A DNA stretch of 64,000 bases from Anadara kagoshimensis. Taxonomy: Eukaryota > Mollusca > Bivalvia > Arcoida > Arcidae. The stretch covers positions 47,856,508-47,920,507 of the forward strand of contig CM037870.1 of the NCBI GenBank assembly GCA_021292105.1, read 5' to 3'. Made by a program: the position numbers and the translations under genes. The notes below the pieces were generated by a model. That model saw only the letters and a program-made list of their open reading frames with translations, did not search any database and was not told the origin of the DNA. Shown here one piece after another: positions 50,501 to 53,885 of this stretch. Each line of letters opens with the position of its first letter. Within the stretch, counting starts at the first letter, position 1.

Positions 50501-51622
50501 CAAATATCTTGTATACAATTGTTTAGTAGGTAAAAGGGGCTGTAATCTGTAAACACATATTTTTGACCACTCAGCCACCAACCCCTAAAGCACAGTTACA
50601 GTGACAATTTTAAATTTCTAACTCATGTCTGAATCCTCATTTTGTACCAGACATATATGGTTTGGATAAGTACCAGAACTTTTGGCATAAATTCAGTTTG
50701 ATTCAAATTCCATGTGAAAAATACTCTATCAACTAATTAAACACATTTCTGTTTAGAAAAAAACAACAATGAAATGCCAAAATTCTTAAGAAACCAATTC
50801 CCAAGCCAATTTCCCACAAATAAGTGACCGTTTGACTATACAAATATCTACTGGTGACAACAACTTCATGATATCTATCTATATATGTATACTGTAAATC
50901 AGGAAATCCTTGCGTTCATTTTTTTCGCATAAAATTACAAGAGGGAAAAGAAATGTAAATAAAACTTTTTGCAATTATATTATTTTTATTTTGATATAAT
51001 TCACTTGCAGTTGCACTGACCATCATATGACAACATTAAAAAATATATATGAATATTCTGAAATAAAGATTATCGTGAAAATTAATTGACAAATAAATTT
51101 CCCGATTTACAGTTTTGTAACATCCAACTAACCAATAGTAACTTTTTCTATTGTAAGGACAACGTTTTGGTCATAGTGTTTGGTTCCAATCCACTTGAAA
51201 AAAAATTCCTTTTTGTCTATATAACAAGCTAGCTGAAATATTTTAATCATAATTTTCAATATGAAGAGTAGTATATAATTAGAGCTGTGCTAGATATTAA
51301 GATAAATTGTCTTGATTAGATTTTGTATCACCTGTACTACCTGTATATATAATATATAAACTCTATGTACGACTAAGATACTGAGTACACCTAAATCTAC
51401 CTGTAGCATGTGATCTACATTTTAAAATATCAAAAAATAAATTACTGGACCTGCCATTGATGCCAAGATATTCAAAGACGAATTTGAATTTTAAAGCATA
51501 AAAATACTAAAGATCAATATTTAAATTTTTAAAGAAAAAAAAAAGTCATTTAACTTACCTGGGTTTTGAAGGGAAGGCACAGTCGTCATGGAAACAGGTA
51601 CTTCCATGTTAACCCAGCTCAT
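6482..51622 (-). CDS. CAMTA: calmodulin-binding transcription activator (CAMTA), 21 coding exons, complete
   Basis: This is a nuclear transcription factor that binds DNA through a CG-1 domain and calmodulin through IQ motifs. Joining 21 exons with GT/AG borders and consistent phases gives 4326 nt, or 1441 residues plus TGA. Domains seen: CG-1 (about residues 30-160) with basic stretch RKKVRYRKDGYCWKKRK (86-102); Ser/Thr/Gln-rich region (204-590) with an acidic-hydrophobic patch at 480-491; TIG/IPT fold (about 595-690); ankyrin repeats (about 770-870); a disordered region (about 875-1250); five IQ motifs (1273-1373); and a polar tail. The order and length match animal CAMTA proteins. The start is the first ATG in frame after an in-frame TGA at the beginning of the exon. 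Introns 1 and 20 are about 12 and 10 kb and full of repeats. Extra 5' non-coding or alternative exons could exist. The identity is secure; exact junctions come from splice consensus only. Confidence 0.95.
6790..8537 (+). mobile_element. non-autonomous Helentron-like element A with seven 145-bp core repeats
   Basis: It starts CAAGAGGCCCATGGGCC (a 12-bp palindrome GGCCCATGGGCC), then CGCTCACCTGA. It ends in a long hairpin, AGCTCAC..GAGCC TTT GGCTC..GTGAGCT, and CTAA. The subterminal GCTCACCTG and CAGGTGAGC are inverted repeats. The core has seven units spaced 145 bp (key motif at 6999, 7144, 7289, 7434, 7579, 7724 and 7869), each with TGACCTTGACCTTTGAACCC. An (ACG)n-like microsatellite at about 8444-8478 precedes the 3' hairpin. 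Subterminal inverted repeats, tandem core, microsatellite, 3' hairpin and CTRR end fit Helentron/HINE or 'pearl'-type elements of bivalves (family knowledge); no transposase or Rep/helicase is encoded. Confidence 0.65.
10889..11165. mobile_element. TA-flanked MITE (CAGTAAA ... TTTACTG)
   Basis: Ends CAGTAAAGACCTGTT and AACATGTTTTACTG are inverted and flanked by TA on both sides. Related to the copies at 15933 and 61680, and consistent with the Tc1/mariner-pogo group. Confidence 0.55.
11484..11790 (-). mobile_element. tRNA-derived SINE with GCTCAGT-type head
   Basis: On the minus strand it begins with a tRNA-like box A (GGTAGCTCAGTTTGTAGAG, about 11765-11784) and a weak box B. Its far end, 11484-11530, matches the tail of the Leu/Ser-head SINE family (CTTGACTGGGACATTAAACA). 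The open frame 11498-11734 (+) is inside it and not a gene. Confidence 0.6.
12521..12760 (-). mobile_element. tRNA-Leu/Ser-derived SINE, near complete
   Basis: Read on the minus strand it starts GTGGTCGAGTGGTTTAA (box A of a Leu/Ser tRNA) and has GGTTTGACCCCC as box B. The body and the tail ending near TAAAACTCCGTTAC follow. It is one of the best copies of a family also at 25.2, 32.2 and 47.0 kb. Confidence 0.7.
15933..16118. mobile_element. TA-flanked MITE, 186 bp
   Basis: Inverted ends CAGTAAAACCTTGTT and AATCAAGGTTTTACTG, flanked by TA duplications. Same family as 61680-61816. Confidence 0.7.
16134..16321. mobile_element. MITE with TATAGTCC termini
   Basis: Inverted ends TATAGTCCGTCGGTGATAT.. 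and ..ATATCGCTGTCAGATGGACTATA, each next to a GGCAGAGT motif. It abuts the preceding MITE by 16 bp. Confidence 0.6.
16505..16591 (-). CDS. CAMTA: CAMTA coding exon 20
   Basis: Residues 1374-1402 plus two bases. RSHYQRKQ completes IQ5; then MEAAQLADGQIVQIVPDSSS. Acceptor ATTTAG, donor AG|GTAAAA. It is followed by the 9.9-kb last intron. Confidence 0.9.
16643..17090. mobile_element. hAT-like MITE inside intron 19
   Basis: One end reads (minus strand) CAGGGTTCCCACAGAACTTG and the other CAGAGTTCATACAGCC. Subterminal repeats of CATGACTTTTCAAG / CATGACTTTTCC occur several times at both ends, as expected for transposase sites. I could not find a clean 8-bp target duplication, so the superfamily is tentative. 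Confidence 0.5.
17417..17610 (-). CDS. CAMTA: CAMTA coding exon 19, IQ motifs 3 to 5
   Basis: Residues 1310-1373 plus two bases. IQ3 AAVLIQSQFRSYYAQKRFKK, IQ4 AAVVIQNQYRTYKEHERLKK, IQ5 SVIIQQRYR. The Ile-Gln pairs lie at 1323, 1346 and 1369, exactly 23 residues apart, like serial calmodulin sites in a myosin lever arm. Acceptor TTACAG, donor AG|GTTAAC, which is weaker than the others. Confidence 0.94.
18120..18268 (-). CDS. CAMTA: CAMTA coding exon 18, IQ motifs 1 and 2
   Basis: Residues 1260-1309. DQEQRKLYEAAKVIQNAYRS carries IQ1 (Ile1273-Gln1274); EAAVLIQKYYRRYKQ carries IQ2 (Ile1300-Gln1301). A five-glutamine run separates them. IQ motifs bind calmodulin, often without calcium. Acceptor TTTAG, donor CAG|GTAACA. 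Confidence 0.95.
18370..18593 (-). repeat. 30-bp tandem repeat spanning the exon 17 splice donor
   Basis: On the gene strand, units of the form AAAGATTTNTCTNGNCTNAT + TCTGTCAGGT recur. Unit 1 is the last coding part of exon 17 with its GT donor. Units 2-4 lie in the intron at 29-30-bp spacing, with three more diverged units beyond. The donor dinucleotide has become GC in unit 2 and AC in unit 3. Confidence 0.8.
18566..18747 (-). CDS. CAMTA: CAMTA coding exon 17
   Basis: Residues 1199-1259 plus one base. SSLSPDSTCLPSPYSPYSF and LDSPPPTTAEFTEYF form a conserved Pro/Ser block, and it ends EKDFSQLTLS just before the IQ region. Acceptor ACACAG, donor G|GTAAAG. The last 28 nt plus the donor are the first unit of a 30-bp tandem repeat that runs into the intron. 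Confidence 0.93.
19194..19919. mobile_element. TA-flanked transposon remnant in intron 16
   Basis: Inverted ends CCGTATATTTCCATAGATACG and CGTATTTGTG../..GGAGATATACGG, flanked by TA. About 726 bp, no convincing transposase; small open frames (19594-19828) look random. It ends 28 bp from the exon 16 donor. Confidence 0.5.
19948..20191 (-). CDS. CAMTA: CAMTA coding exon 16
   Basis: Residues 1118-1198 plus two bases. MVTLAKQIIAAIPERIKSSP forms a predicted amphipathic helix typical of the CAMTA region before the IQ motifs. A Ser-rich stretch and an acidic end (FAFDDY) follow. Acceptor TTTCAG, donor AG|GTGATT. A TA-flanked MITE begins about 28 bp into the next intron. Confidence 0.92.
20488..20600 (+). 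mobile_element. tRNA-like SINE head in intron 15
   Basis: CCTAGCTCAGTTGATAAGAG is a good tRNA box A; AAGTTCCAGGTTGG follows about 40 bp later as a degraded box B. Too decayed for a functional tRNA. Confidence 0.5.
20659..20772 (-). CDS. CAMTA: CAMTA coding exon 15
   Basis: Residues 1080-1117 plus one base. It contains SPIIDVEKLSSDDEGGEHV and SRRSSDRHSI, an acidic Ser-rich stretch with basic phosphosite-like RRSS. Acceptor TTACAG, donor TTA|GTAAGT; the donor is non-canonical at its last exon base but keeps the phase. Confidence 0.85.
21066..21200 (+). mobile_element. SINE fragment in intron 14
   Basis: It matches the non-head half of the Leu/Ser-head SINE: GTGGAATGAAGTGATTCTG, CCTCAGTCAAGATTG, then GGAAACTGGGGTGCTTGGAG. 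It lies 100 bp from the exon 14 donor. Confidence 0.55.
21303..22083 (-). CDS. CAMTA: CAMTA coding exon 14, end of ankyrin repeats and disordered region
   Basis: Residues 820-1079 plus one base (781 nt). It starts LWACAKGHQQAASTLYYW and KNKDGLYPLTVAQQYRHLDI, completing the second and third ankyrin repeats. The rest is Ser/Pro/Thr-rich and probably disordered. Acceptor TTTTAG, donor ACAG|GTAATA. The translation continues past the donor for only a few codons. Confidence 0.94.
22084..22770 (-). other. CAMTA intron 13
   Basis: AT-rich. About 22495-22660 contains GACCTTGAAGGTGAAAG and GAAGGTCAAGGTCAATC, resembling decayed Helentron-type core sequence. Nothing else is recognised. Confidence 0.4.
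22771..22846 (-). CDS. CAMTA: CAMTA coding exon 13, second ankyrin repeat
   Basis: Residues 794-819, ending EVDAQCQDDHNCTAL, the first half of the second ankyrin repeat. 76 nt, acceptor GACAG, donor TTG|GTAAAT. Confidence 0.93.
23014..23744. mobile_element. inverted-repeat element inserted in a TA microsatellite
   Basis: Both ends are flanked by (TA)n. The left reads CAGAGGTCCGGAAACGGTC; the right, read inward, CAGGGCCTCGGAAACTTCGG. The interior is richer in CG than the surroundings, has a 34-bp duplication (ACGCATATTGATAATAACAG.., 23484 and 23518) and a 24-nt T run. The 66-codon frame 23104-23304 (-) is not recognised. Confidence 0.45.
23853..24400. mobile_element. foldback element with a 153-bp hairpin end
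   Basis: 23853-24005 is a near-perfect inverted repeat (arms share AATCCATTATGAG, GTAGGATAGGGAAATCTCAC and GAACATTTC; the loop is near GAGGCTTGCC). About 350 bp of body follows and the element closes near 24400 with another inverted GATAGGG/CCCTATC pair. A second copy is at 54736-55318. Confidence 0.7.
24271..24341. promoter_or_regulatory. cluster of CRE and E-box sequences in the foldback element
   Basis: TGACGTCA palindromes at 24271-24278 and 24320-24327, a GACGTCA at 24294-24300 and CACGTG at 24336-24341. These match CREB/ATF and bHLH-Zip target sequences. Regulatory use is not shown by sequence; in the 55-kb copy the sites are mutated. Confidence 0.35.
24453..24646 (-). CDS. CAMTA: CAMTA coding exon 12, first ankyrin repeat
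   Basis: Residues 730-793 plus two bases. A charged helical segment (QLKSQNIEGSIEEKLIWHVN) leads into the ankyrin motif MTLLHLSAALGYAKLLQILI. Ankyrin repeats serve protein contacts. Acceptor TTTCAG, donor AG|GTAGGT. Confidence 0.94.
25178..25417 (-). mobile_element. SINE (Leu/Ser-head family) in intron 11
   Basis: Body with GGCAGTTAGTTCAGGAATGG, GAAGGAAACTGGAATTACAG and ACACTAGAATCTGTC. On the minus strand the head GGGTGGTCTAGGTGG is a decayed box A. It ends about 50 bp from exon 11. Confidence 0.6.
25467..25564 (-). CDS. CAMTA: CAMTA coding exon 11, helical linker
   Basis: Residues 697-729, ENQLNLLLVDRLESLQSRM followed by AIQSPDISLSTLKQ. A Leu-rich helical linker between TIG and the ankyrin repeats, as in other CAMTA proteins. 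Acceptor ATACAG, donor CAG|GTAACA. Confidence 0.93.
26291..26437 (-). CDS. CAMTA: CAMTA coding exon 10, end of TIG
   Basis: Residues 648-696 plus one base. HKAGIVTLQVSCDGTLSNSV then SFEYK are the last TIG strands, followed by a linker ending QEWFSLN. Acceptor TTTTAG, donor G|GTAAGA, phase 1 on both sides. Confidence 0.94.
27324..27714. mobile_element. hAT-type MITE with perfect 8-bp target duplication
   Basis: Ends TAGTGTTGG and CATCACTA, flanked on both sides by GTATACAT (27316-27323 and 27715-27722). The body is rich in ATCGATT motifs near both ends (AATCGATTTAATCGAT; CGATTAATCGATTATG). An 8-bp duplication and TAGTG-type ends are hAT hallmarks. It lies 11 bp (plus the duplication) from the exon 9 donor. 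Confidence 0.8.
27734..27860 (-). CDS. CAMTA: CAMTA coding exon 9, TIG/IPT domain
   Basis: Residues 606-647 plus one base, GGCKVLLIGNWCS followed by CMFDGKAVPTKLVQPGVLRC. It is the core of the TIG/IPT immunoglobulin-like fold. Acceptor TTACAG, donor CCCG|GTATGT. A hAT-type element sits 11 bp inside the following intron. Confidence 0.94.
28201..28470 (-). repeat. three tandem 90-bp copies of the exon 8 end with its splice donor
   Basis: Copies at 28201-28290, 28291-28380 and 28381-28470. The last is the true exon 8 end; the first two lie in the intron. Copies 1 and 2 differ at about four positions. Each includes GAATGGTCATTTACA + (G/T)AG|GTAAGTATT, so three strong donors follow each other. 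In copy 2 the codon before the donor is TAG. Use of either downstream donor would read into an in-frame stop six codons after the first donor. Confidence 0.9.
28394..29599 (-). CDS. CAMTA: CAMTA coding exon 8, long Ser/Thr/Gln-rich region and start of TIG
   Basis: Residues 204-605 (1206 nt). It begins IEETVEALVKHLIEYHKTRE followed by a Cys/His-containing segment (CDKSCDNTC). A low-complexity Thr/Gln/Ser/His/Pro-rich stretch follows, then an acidic-hydrophobic patch DFNFDILDLLEI at 480-491, which is plausible as activation-domain sequence (inference). It ends ISEFCPEWSFTE, the first strand of the TIG domain. The donor GAG|GTAAGT is the first of three tandemly repeated copies (see the 90-bp repeat). 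Confidence 0.93.
30331..30368 (-). CDS. CAMTA: CAMTA coding exon 7, 38-nt microexon
   Basis: Residues 191-203, FSTGRPGEDSDQM. Only 38 nt, but it is required: one base carried from exon 6 plus 38 restores phase 0 for exon 8. Acceptor TTACAG, donor ATG|GTAAGT. Skipping it would change the reading frame of exon 8. Confidence 0.8.
30410..30590. repeat. dispersed repeat in intron 6, shared with 33.3 kb
   Basis: CAAATTCAATGAATTAGGAC, TGTGATTTGCACTT and CACCAAGTTTAGTGAAATA match 33330-33500. Probably a decayed transposon. Confidence 0.5.
30622..30697. repeat. 27-bp stem hairpin
   Basis: Arms 30622-30648 and 30671-30697 pair with one mismatch (AGTCCTTTTTTAGTAGC.. with ..GCTACTAAAAAAGGACT) around a 22-nt loop. 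A 3' region with TGACGTAA (30831) and GACGTCAC (30873), then GTGGTGATAC/GTATCATGCG near 30935, suggests a foldback element of about 370 bp like the one at 23.9 kb. Confidence 0.7.
31637..31775 (-). CDS. CAMTA: CAMTA coding exon 6, end of CG-1
   Basis: Residues 145-190 plus one base. It starts NPDIVLVHYLNVPYPD, the conserved C-terminal edge of CG-1, and continues with a charged linker (EKKEWTKEELVDQLRPM). Acceptor TTTCAG, donor T|GTAAGT, phase 1. Confidence 0.95.
32230..32450 (-). mobile_element. SINE (Leu/Ser-head family) in intron 5
   Basis: GTGGAGTAATGGTGCTTTAT, CCCAGTCAAGATTTTTTCAC, GAGGAAACCAGAGTGCC, ACACTAGGATCTGTCCC. It ends about 20 bp from the exon 5 donor, and its head seems lost against the exon. 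Confidence 0.6.
32473..32544 (-). CDS. CAMTA: CAMTA coding exon 5, CG-1
   Basis: Residues 121-144, CIYGSYVHSDILPTFHRRCY followed by WLLQ. This is a CG-1 signature segment. It is 72 nt, flanked by TTTCAG and CAG|GTATAG, and in phase 0 on both sides. Confidence 0.95.
33163..33298 (-). CDS. CAMTA: CAMTA coding exon 4, CG-1 core with basic NLS-like stretch
   Basis: Residues 75-120. It carries the most conserved CG-1 core: GSMLMYSRKKVRYRKDGYCW, then KKRKDGK and REDHMKLKVQG. The paired basic clusters RKKVRYRK and KKRK look like a bipartite nuclear localisation signal, which is known to lie in CG-1 of CAMTA proteins. Acceptor ATGCAG, donor GAG|GTATGA. Confidence 0.96.
33330..33905. repeat. dispersed repeat in intron 3
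   Basis: Two related halves, each with an AATGAGCA..CCAACT / ATCAACT..GTTAA module followed by CAAGTTTCNTGAAATAGTGC. It resembles decayed core units of bivalve tandem-repeat elements. No coding signal. Confidence 0.5.
34309..34376 (-). CDS. CAMTA: CAMTA coding exon 3, CG-1
   Basis: Residues 53-74 plus two bases, EIASLLIAFHKHKEWQHLEM and then KI. It continues the CG-1 domain directly from WNTNE. Acceptor TTTCAG, donor AG|GTACGT. Length 68 nt, ending in phase 2. Confidence 0.93.
34645..34678. repeat. C23-A11 homopolymer pair
   Basis: A run of 23 cytosines (34645-34667) directly followed by 11 adenines in intron 2, about 270 bp from exon 3. Run length is error-prone in sequencing. Confidence 0.9.
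35268..35560. repeat. dispersed repeat shared with 42.5 kb
   Basis: GTTTTAGACAAAAGTTTTTG + AAAATGACT and a preceding CAGTATTGATGTTATG align with 42480-42650. Unclassified. Confidence 0.5.
36240..37740. repeat. degenerate tandem repeat interrupted by a MITE
   Basis: Units include AAGATCAAGCTGAACAAAAT, GTGTGGNNTCT and TTTGGCCAAGTGAGGAAA, repeated about every 75-300 bp. The array is split cleanly by the 36640-37509 element: TTAGTGTTTCTTTGG-type sequence resumes right after it. Confidence 0.6.
36640..37509. mobile_element. pogo-like (Tc1/mariner) MITE, 870 bp, TA duplication
   Basis: Ends CAGTTGAATCTCGTTATC and GATAACGAGAGTCAACTG, flanked by TA (36638-36639, 37510-37511). The motif TATCTCGAACTC recurs at least six times in the outer 150 bp at the left and several times at the right, in both orientations. 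No transposase; the 94-codon frame at 36773-37057 (-) arises from the repeats. Confidence 0.8.
38298..38510. repeat. (GT)n and (GA)n microsatellites
   Basis: About 27 GT units (38325-38378) between two GA-rich tracts (38298-38312 and 38417-38509). The open frames over it are low-complexity artefacts. Confidence 0.95.
39372..39463 (-). CDS. CAMTA: CAMTA coding exon 2, start of CG-1
   Basis: Residues 22-52, containing LPKQLEDIKPASELPGLRHR and ending WNTNE. This is the N-terminal edge of the CG-1 DNA-binding domain, whose RWNTNEEIA junction is highly characteristic of the family. Acceptor TTTCAG, donor GAG|GTAACA, phase 0 at its end. It is isolated by large introns on both sides (12.1 and 5.0 kb). 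Confidence 0.93.
40705..41096. mobile_element. two SINE copies in inverted orientation
   Basis: 40705-40905 carries the family body in + orientation (GAGTGGAGGATGCAATTATGG.., GAAAACCATCAA). 40955-41096 carries it reversed (..CATTACTCCACTC on + is GAGTGGAGTAATG reversed). They are separated by about 50 bp. Confidence 0.6.
42698..46918 (+). mobile_element. Helentron-like element B with thirteen ~310-bp core repeats
   Basis: Start CAAGAGGCCCAAAAGGGCCT, then CGCTCACCTGG; end AGCTCACATGGC TTCG CCAGGTGAGCTAA, a hairpin with a TTCG loop. The core has 13 units at 303-312-bp spacing (CCATCTTGG motif at about 43010, 43323, 43631, 43934, 44242, 44553, 44865, 45173, 45485, 45797, 46108, 46420 and 46731). 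A GGAC-type microsatellite lies just before the 3' hairpin. Open frames of 60-99 codons recur once per unit on + (for example 45668-45967), but they contain the TE repeat only and match no enzyme I know. Relative age is young, given how alike the middle units are. Confidence 0.65.
47038..47277 (-). mobile_element. SINE (Leu/Ser-head family)
   Basis: Minus-strand head GTAGGCAGAGTGGTCTAAAG (box A) then CTTACAGATCACAGCGCC; the body has GTGGAGGAAACCAGAGTGCC. It lies 400 bp before the minisatellite. Confidence 0.7.
47674..50340. repeat. 46-bp minisatellite, 58 copies
   Basis: Unit AGGTATGACAATACTCACAG + TAGTATACTCATTTTACAAT + GCCACC. Unit starts fall at 47679 + 46n for n = 0 to 57 (checked at 48001, 49197 and 50301), so there is no net length change. 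Variation is limited to a few positions (TATGAC/TACAAC/TACGAC; GCC/ACC; GG/AG). A diverged single TACCACCAGGTTTGG lies 30 bp after the array. The unit is not a multiple of 3, so frames rotate. Confidence 0.97.
50527..50590 (-). mobile_element. SINE head fragment
   Basis: On the minus strand GTTGGTGGCTGAGTGGTCAA is a tRNA-Leu/Ser box A, followed by TTACAGATTACAGCCCC as in the other heads. No body is attached. Confidence 0.5.
50891..51113. mobile_element. MITE with ACTGTAAATC termini
   Basis: Ends ACTGTAAATCAGGAAATCC and AAATTTCCCGATTTACAGT are inverted; 223 bp, AT-rich inside. It lies 450 bp from exon 1. Confidence 0.6.
51559..51622 (-). CDS. CAMTA: CAMTA coding exon 1 (start codon)
   Basis: It encodes residues 1-21, MSWVNMEVPVSMTTVPSLQN plus P, and ends at G|GTAAGT in phase 1. 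The ATG is the first in its frame: an in-frame TGA lies at the start of the same exon. The N-terminus is not conserved enough to prove the start, and Met6 is an alternative. The phase joins correctly to the next exon (GAA, Glu22). Confidence 0.75.
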
Positions 51623-51668
51623 CCCCCGACAACCAATATGATGTGATGTTGACTGTCTACATCTTCAT
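51623..51668 (-). promoter_or_regulatory. 5' UTR part of the start-codon exon, with a minimal upstream ORF
   Basis: A TTTTAG acceptor-like site precedes position 51668, so the exon is probably spliced to an unseen upstream 5' exon. The UTR opens with ATGAAGATGTAG, a three-codon upstream ORF (Met-Lys-Met-stop) about 35 nt before the main ATG. The same stretch carries a TGA in the main frame, which fixes the main start downstream. Confidence 0.5.
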
Positions 51669-52329
51669 CTAAAACAATACAAAAAGCTATCATAAGTTTT
51701 ATGATTTGGAACAATAAACCACAGAATCCAATACACACAATACTCCCAACAGACTTACAAACAAAATTGAAAATCTCCTAATGTATCCATTAATCTGTGT
51801 ACTAAGACTGTAAGCCTATATAACGGAGAATCTAAGAATCGACACAATCAAAATATTGAACTACTAGCTGTAAATTTTACAAATGAATATGACAAGAAAA
51901 CATCATAAAATCCTCCTCACTGAAATAGATTTTTATTTTGTTGTTCATCCCTTCCTTGTCAATATCTCCATCTAAAATGAAATAGTCTGGTGTATGAAGG
52001 TATATGTATTTATCTAAGGCTACACAATAGTAATTGATTGTTTATTAGACCACTTCAAATGCTTTACAGTCTGTATATAAAGTGATGAAAAAATCCAGGC
52101 CAAACATCATTGAACAACCATCTACTCTGGAGGTAGTGGTATTTAAAATATTGTTTTTTAACTTTATTATGACAGGTATAAAGGTATATATTACACAATA
52201 TAATCAATTATGACATATATTTATGATGGGTATCACAGATACATTCTACAGTATGTAAACTATTTATTGTTTATTCAAACTTCAACAAAGGTTTCCATAT
52301 ATTAAATATCTAAAAACCTTATGTAACTC

Positions 52330-52672
52330 AATTGGCCTGTCTGTCTAAGAATTTGCCTATTTATCCATTTGTTGTTCAATGATTGCCTTGTCTGTCTGTC
52401 TGTCTGCCTGTGAATGGTTTCTGTATTTATGATTGACCCATCTGTCTGAATCTGTGACTGACCTGTATGTCTATCTGTCTTTCTGTGATTGCCATGTCTG
52501 TCTGTCTGTCCATCTGTCTTTCTGTATCTGTGTCTGACCTGTATGTTCATTTGTCTTTTAGTGGTTGGTCTGTCTGTATATCTGTCTGTTTGTCTGTCTG
52601 TATCTGTGTCTGACCTGTCCGTCTAACTTTTTTCAGTGATTGGTCTGTCTGTCTGTGATTGCCCTGTCTGTC
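52330..52672. repeat. degenerate (CTGT)n microsatellite
   Basis: Long stretch of TCTGTCTGTCTG with interspersed GATTG and CTGACCTGTATG blocks, giving a higher-order unit of about 60-110 bp. The frame 52302-52550 (-) is low complexity. Confidence 0.85.
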
Positions 52673-52728
52673 ACACTCAAATTTTTAAAAACCCAATCTT
52701 TTTTACCTGTAGCATTTAACTGGTTTAA

Positions 52729-53719
52729 GCCTGTCTCACACAGAACACACGGCTTATACGGTTGGCCACCCATGTAAACCGTACATACAACCGAACCAAC
52801 CATGGCCTTATCCGACTTACACTCGGGCCATTCGAGTGTATCCGTGAAAGCCGTGTATGATTTTTAAAACTTTTAAAAAACTGGCACGGGTGCCATGTCC
52901 GTGTATGATCGTATTAGCGATCATACAAGACCATGTGAGACCGTACGAGACCGTGTATGATCGTATTAGCGATCGTACAAGACCGTGTGAGACCGTACGA
53001 GACCGTATATACATAAATGCACTGTTTATTAAATATTTTATTATTATCACTTTGCAAAAATAAAATTAAAGGTTCCCATAGAAAAAATAAGATGTACCTT
53101 TATAAGCAAGCAGTGGTTATTTTTCTTAGATATTTTCTTTGAAATAACATTTGTTCCCTTTATAAAGGTACATCTTATTATTCATTTTTCCCTTTGAAGA
53201 AATAACTACTTTGTCCCTTGGTCCAAAAATTAAGTCACCAGTTAGGAAGCTTATCAAAACCACTTTGAGCTCAAAAAGTGCTATTACACTTTCCAAACAC
53301 GATATCTAGCAAATGTAACTGTGTATAAAGAAGCAAAGAACATCAAAACATACACGAATGTGTGATAATTCGAGCATAACTCGAACAAAAGTCGGTGGGA
53401 CCGTATGTAAACCCTGTAAATGTCCAGTTAATCGAGTAAAAGTTGTGTTTAATCATACTAGGCCGTAACAGACCGTACTTGGAACCGTACAACAATCGTA
53501 TGAAAATCGTTTGCAAATCGTGTTCAAACCGTGACAAACCTTGCTTGACCGAGTATATCCGTGCTTTGTTCGTACATACTCGTGCTACATTCGAGTCTAA
53601 ATCGTACCAACTCATCCCCAGGCACGGTTGGAGCTCAATACTCGTACCAGTCAACCCGTGTATAACCGAGTGTACCGTATTGGAACCGTGTGCCCAACCG
53701 TGTTCTGTGTGAGACAGGC
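52729..53719. mobile_element. inverted-repeat element with TTAA-type duplication and phased CG
   Basis: Ends GCCTGTCTCACACAGAACAC and GTGTTCTGTGTGAGACAGGC are perfect inverted repeats, flanked by TTTAA (52724-52728, 53720-53724). A TTAA target is typical of piggyBac-type elements, but the termini are not the classic CCC, so the superfamily is open. No transposase. The outer thirds are crowded with CCGT/CGTAC motifs at about 10-11-bp spacing; the middle (53020-53340) is AT-rich. Confidence 0.75.
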
Positions 53720-53739
53720 TTTAATCATTCAATACTCTG

Positions 53740-53885
53740 TCCATTAACTACCATGAGCCAGGTGAGAAGCAGTATCAATGTTAAAGTGTCATAGATATAT
53801 GACCCAGCTGGAGTTTGAACCCACAACCTACCACTCTAAAAGCAGATGTTCTACCAATGAGTCACTGAAGTGTTTATATCTTAAT
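53740..53885 (-). mobile_element. tRNA-Lys-like SINE head
   Basis: Minus strand: TGACTCATTGGTAGAACATC (box A), TTTTAG where an anticodon loop would be, GGGTTCAAACTCC (perfect box B), then non-tRNA sequence up to the neighbouring element. Box A deviates from a working tRNA and the acceptor stem does not pair clearly. Confidence 0.6.

Larger units (their letters stand above)
39464..51558 (-). other. CAMTA intron 1 (12.1 kb)
   Basis: Contains an inverted SINE pair (40.7-41.1 kb), Helentron-like element B (42.7-46.9 kb), a SINE (47.0 kb), the 46-bp minisatellite (47.68-50.34 kb) and a MITE (50.9 kb). 39470-40700 and 41100-42690 show only AT-rich sequence with weak repeat similarity. First introns often hold enhancers, but I see no specific site. 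Confidence 0.7.

Noticed and set aside
53740-53885. Functional tRNA-Lys
   Set aside because: Box B is perfect, but box A is altered, the acceptor stem does not pair and the sequence continues as a SINE body.
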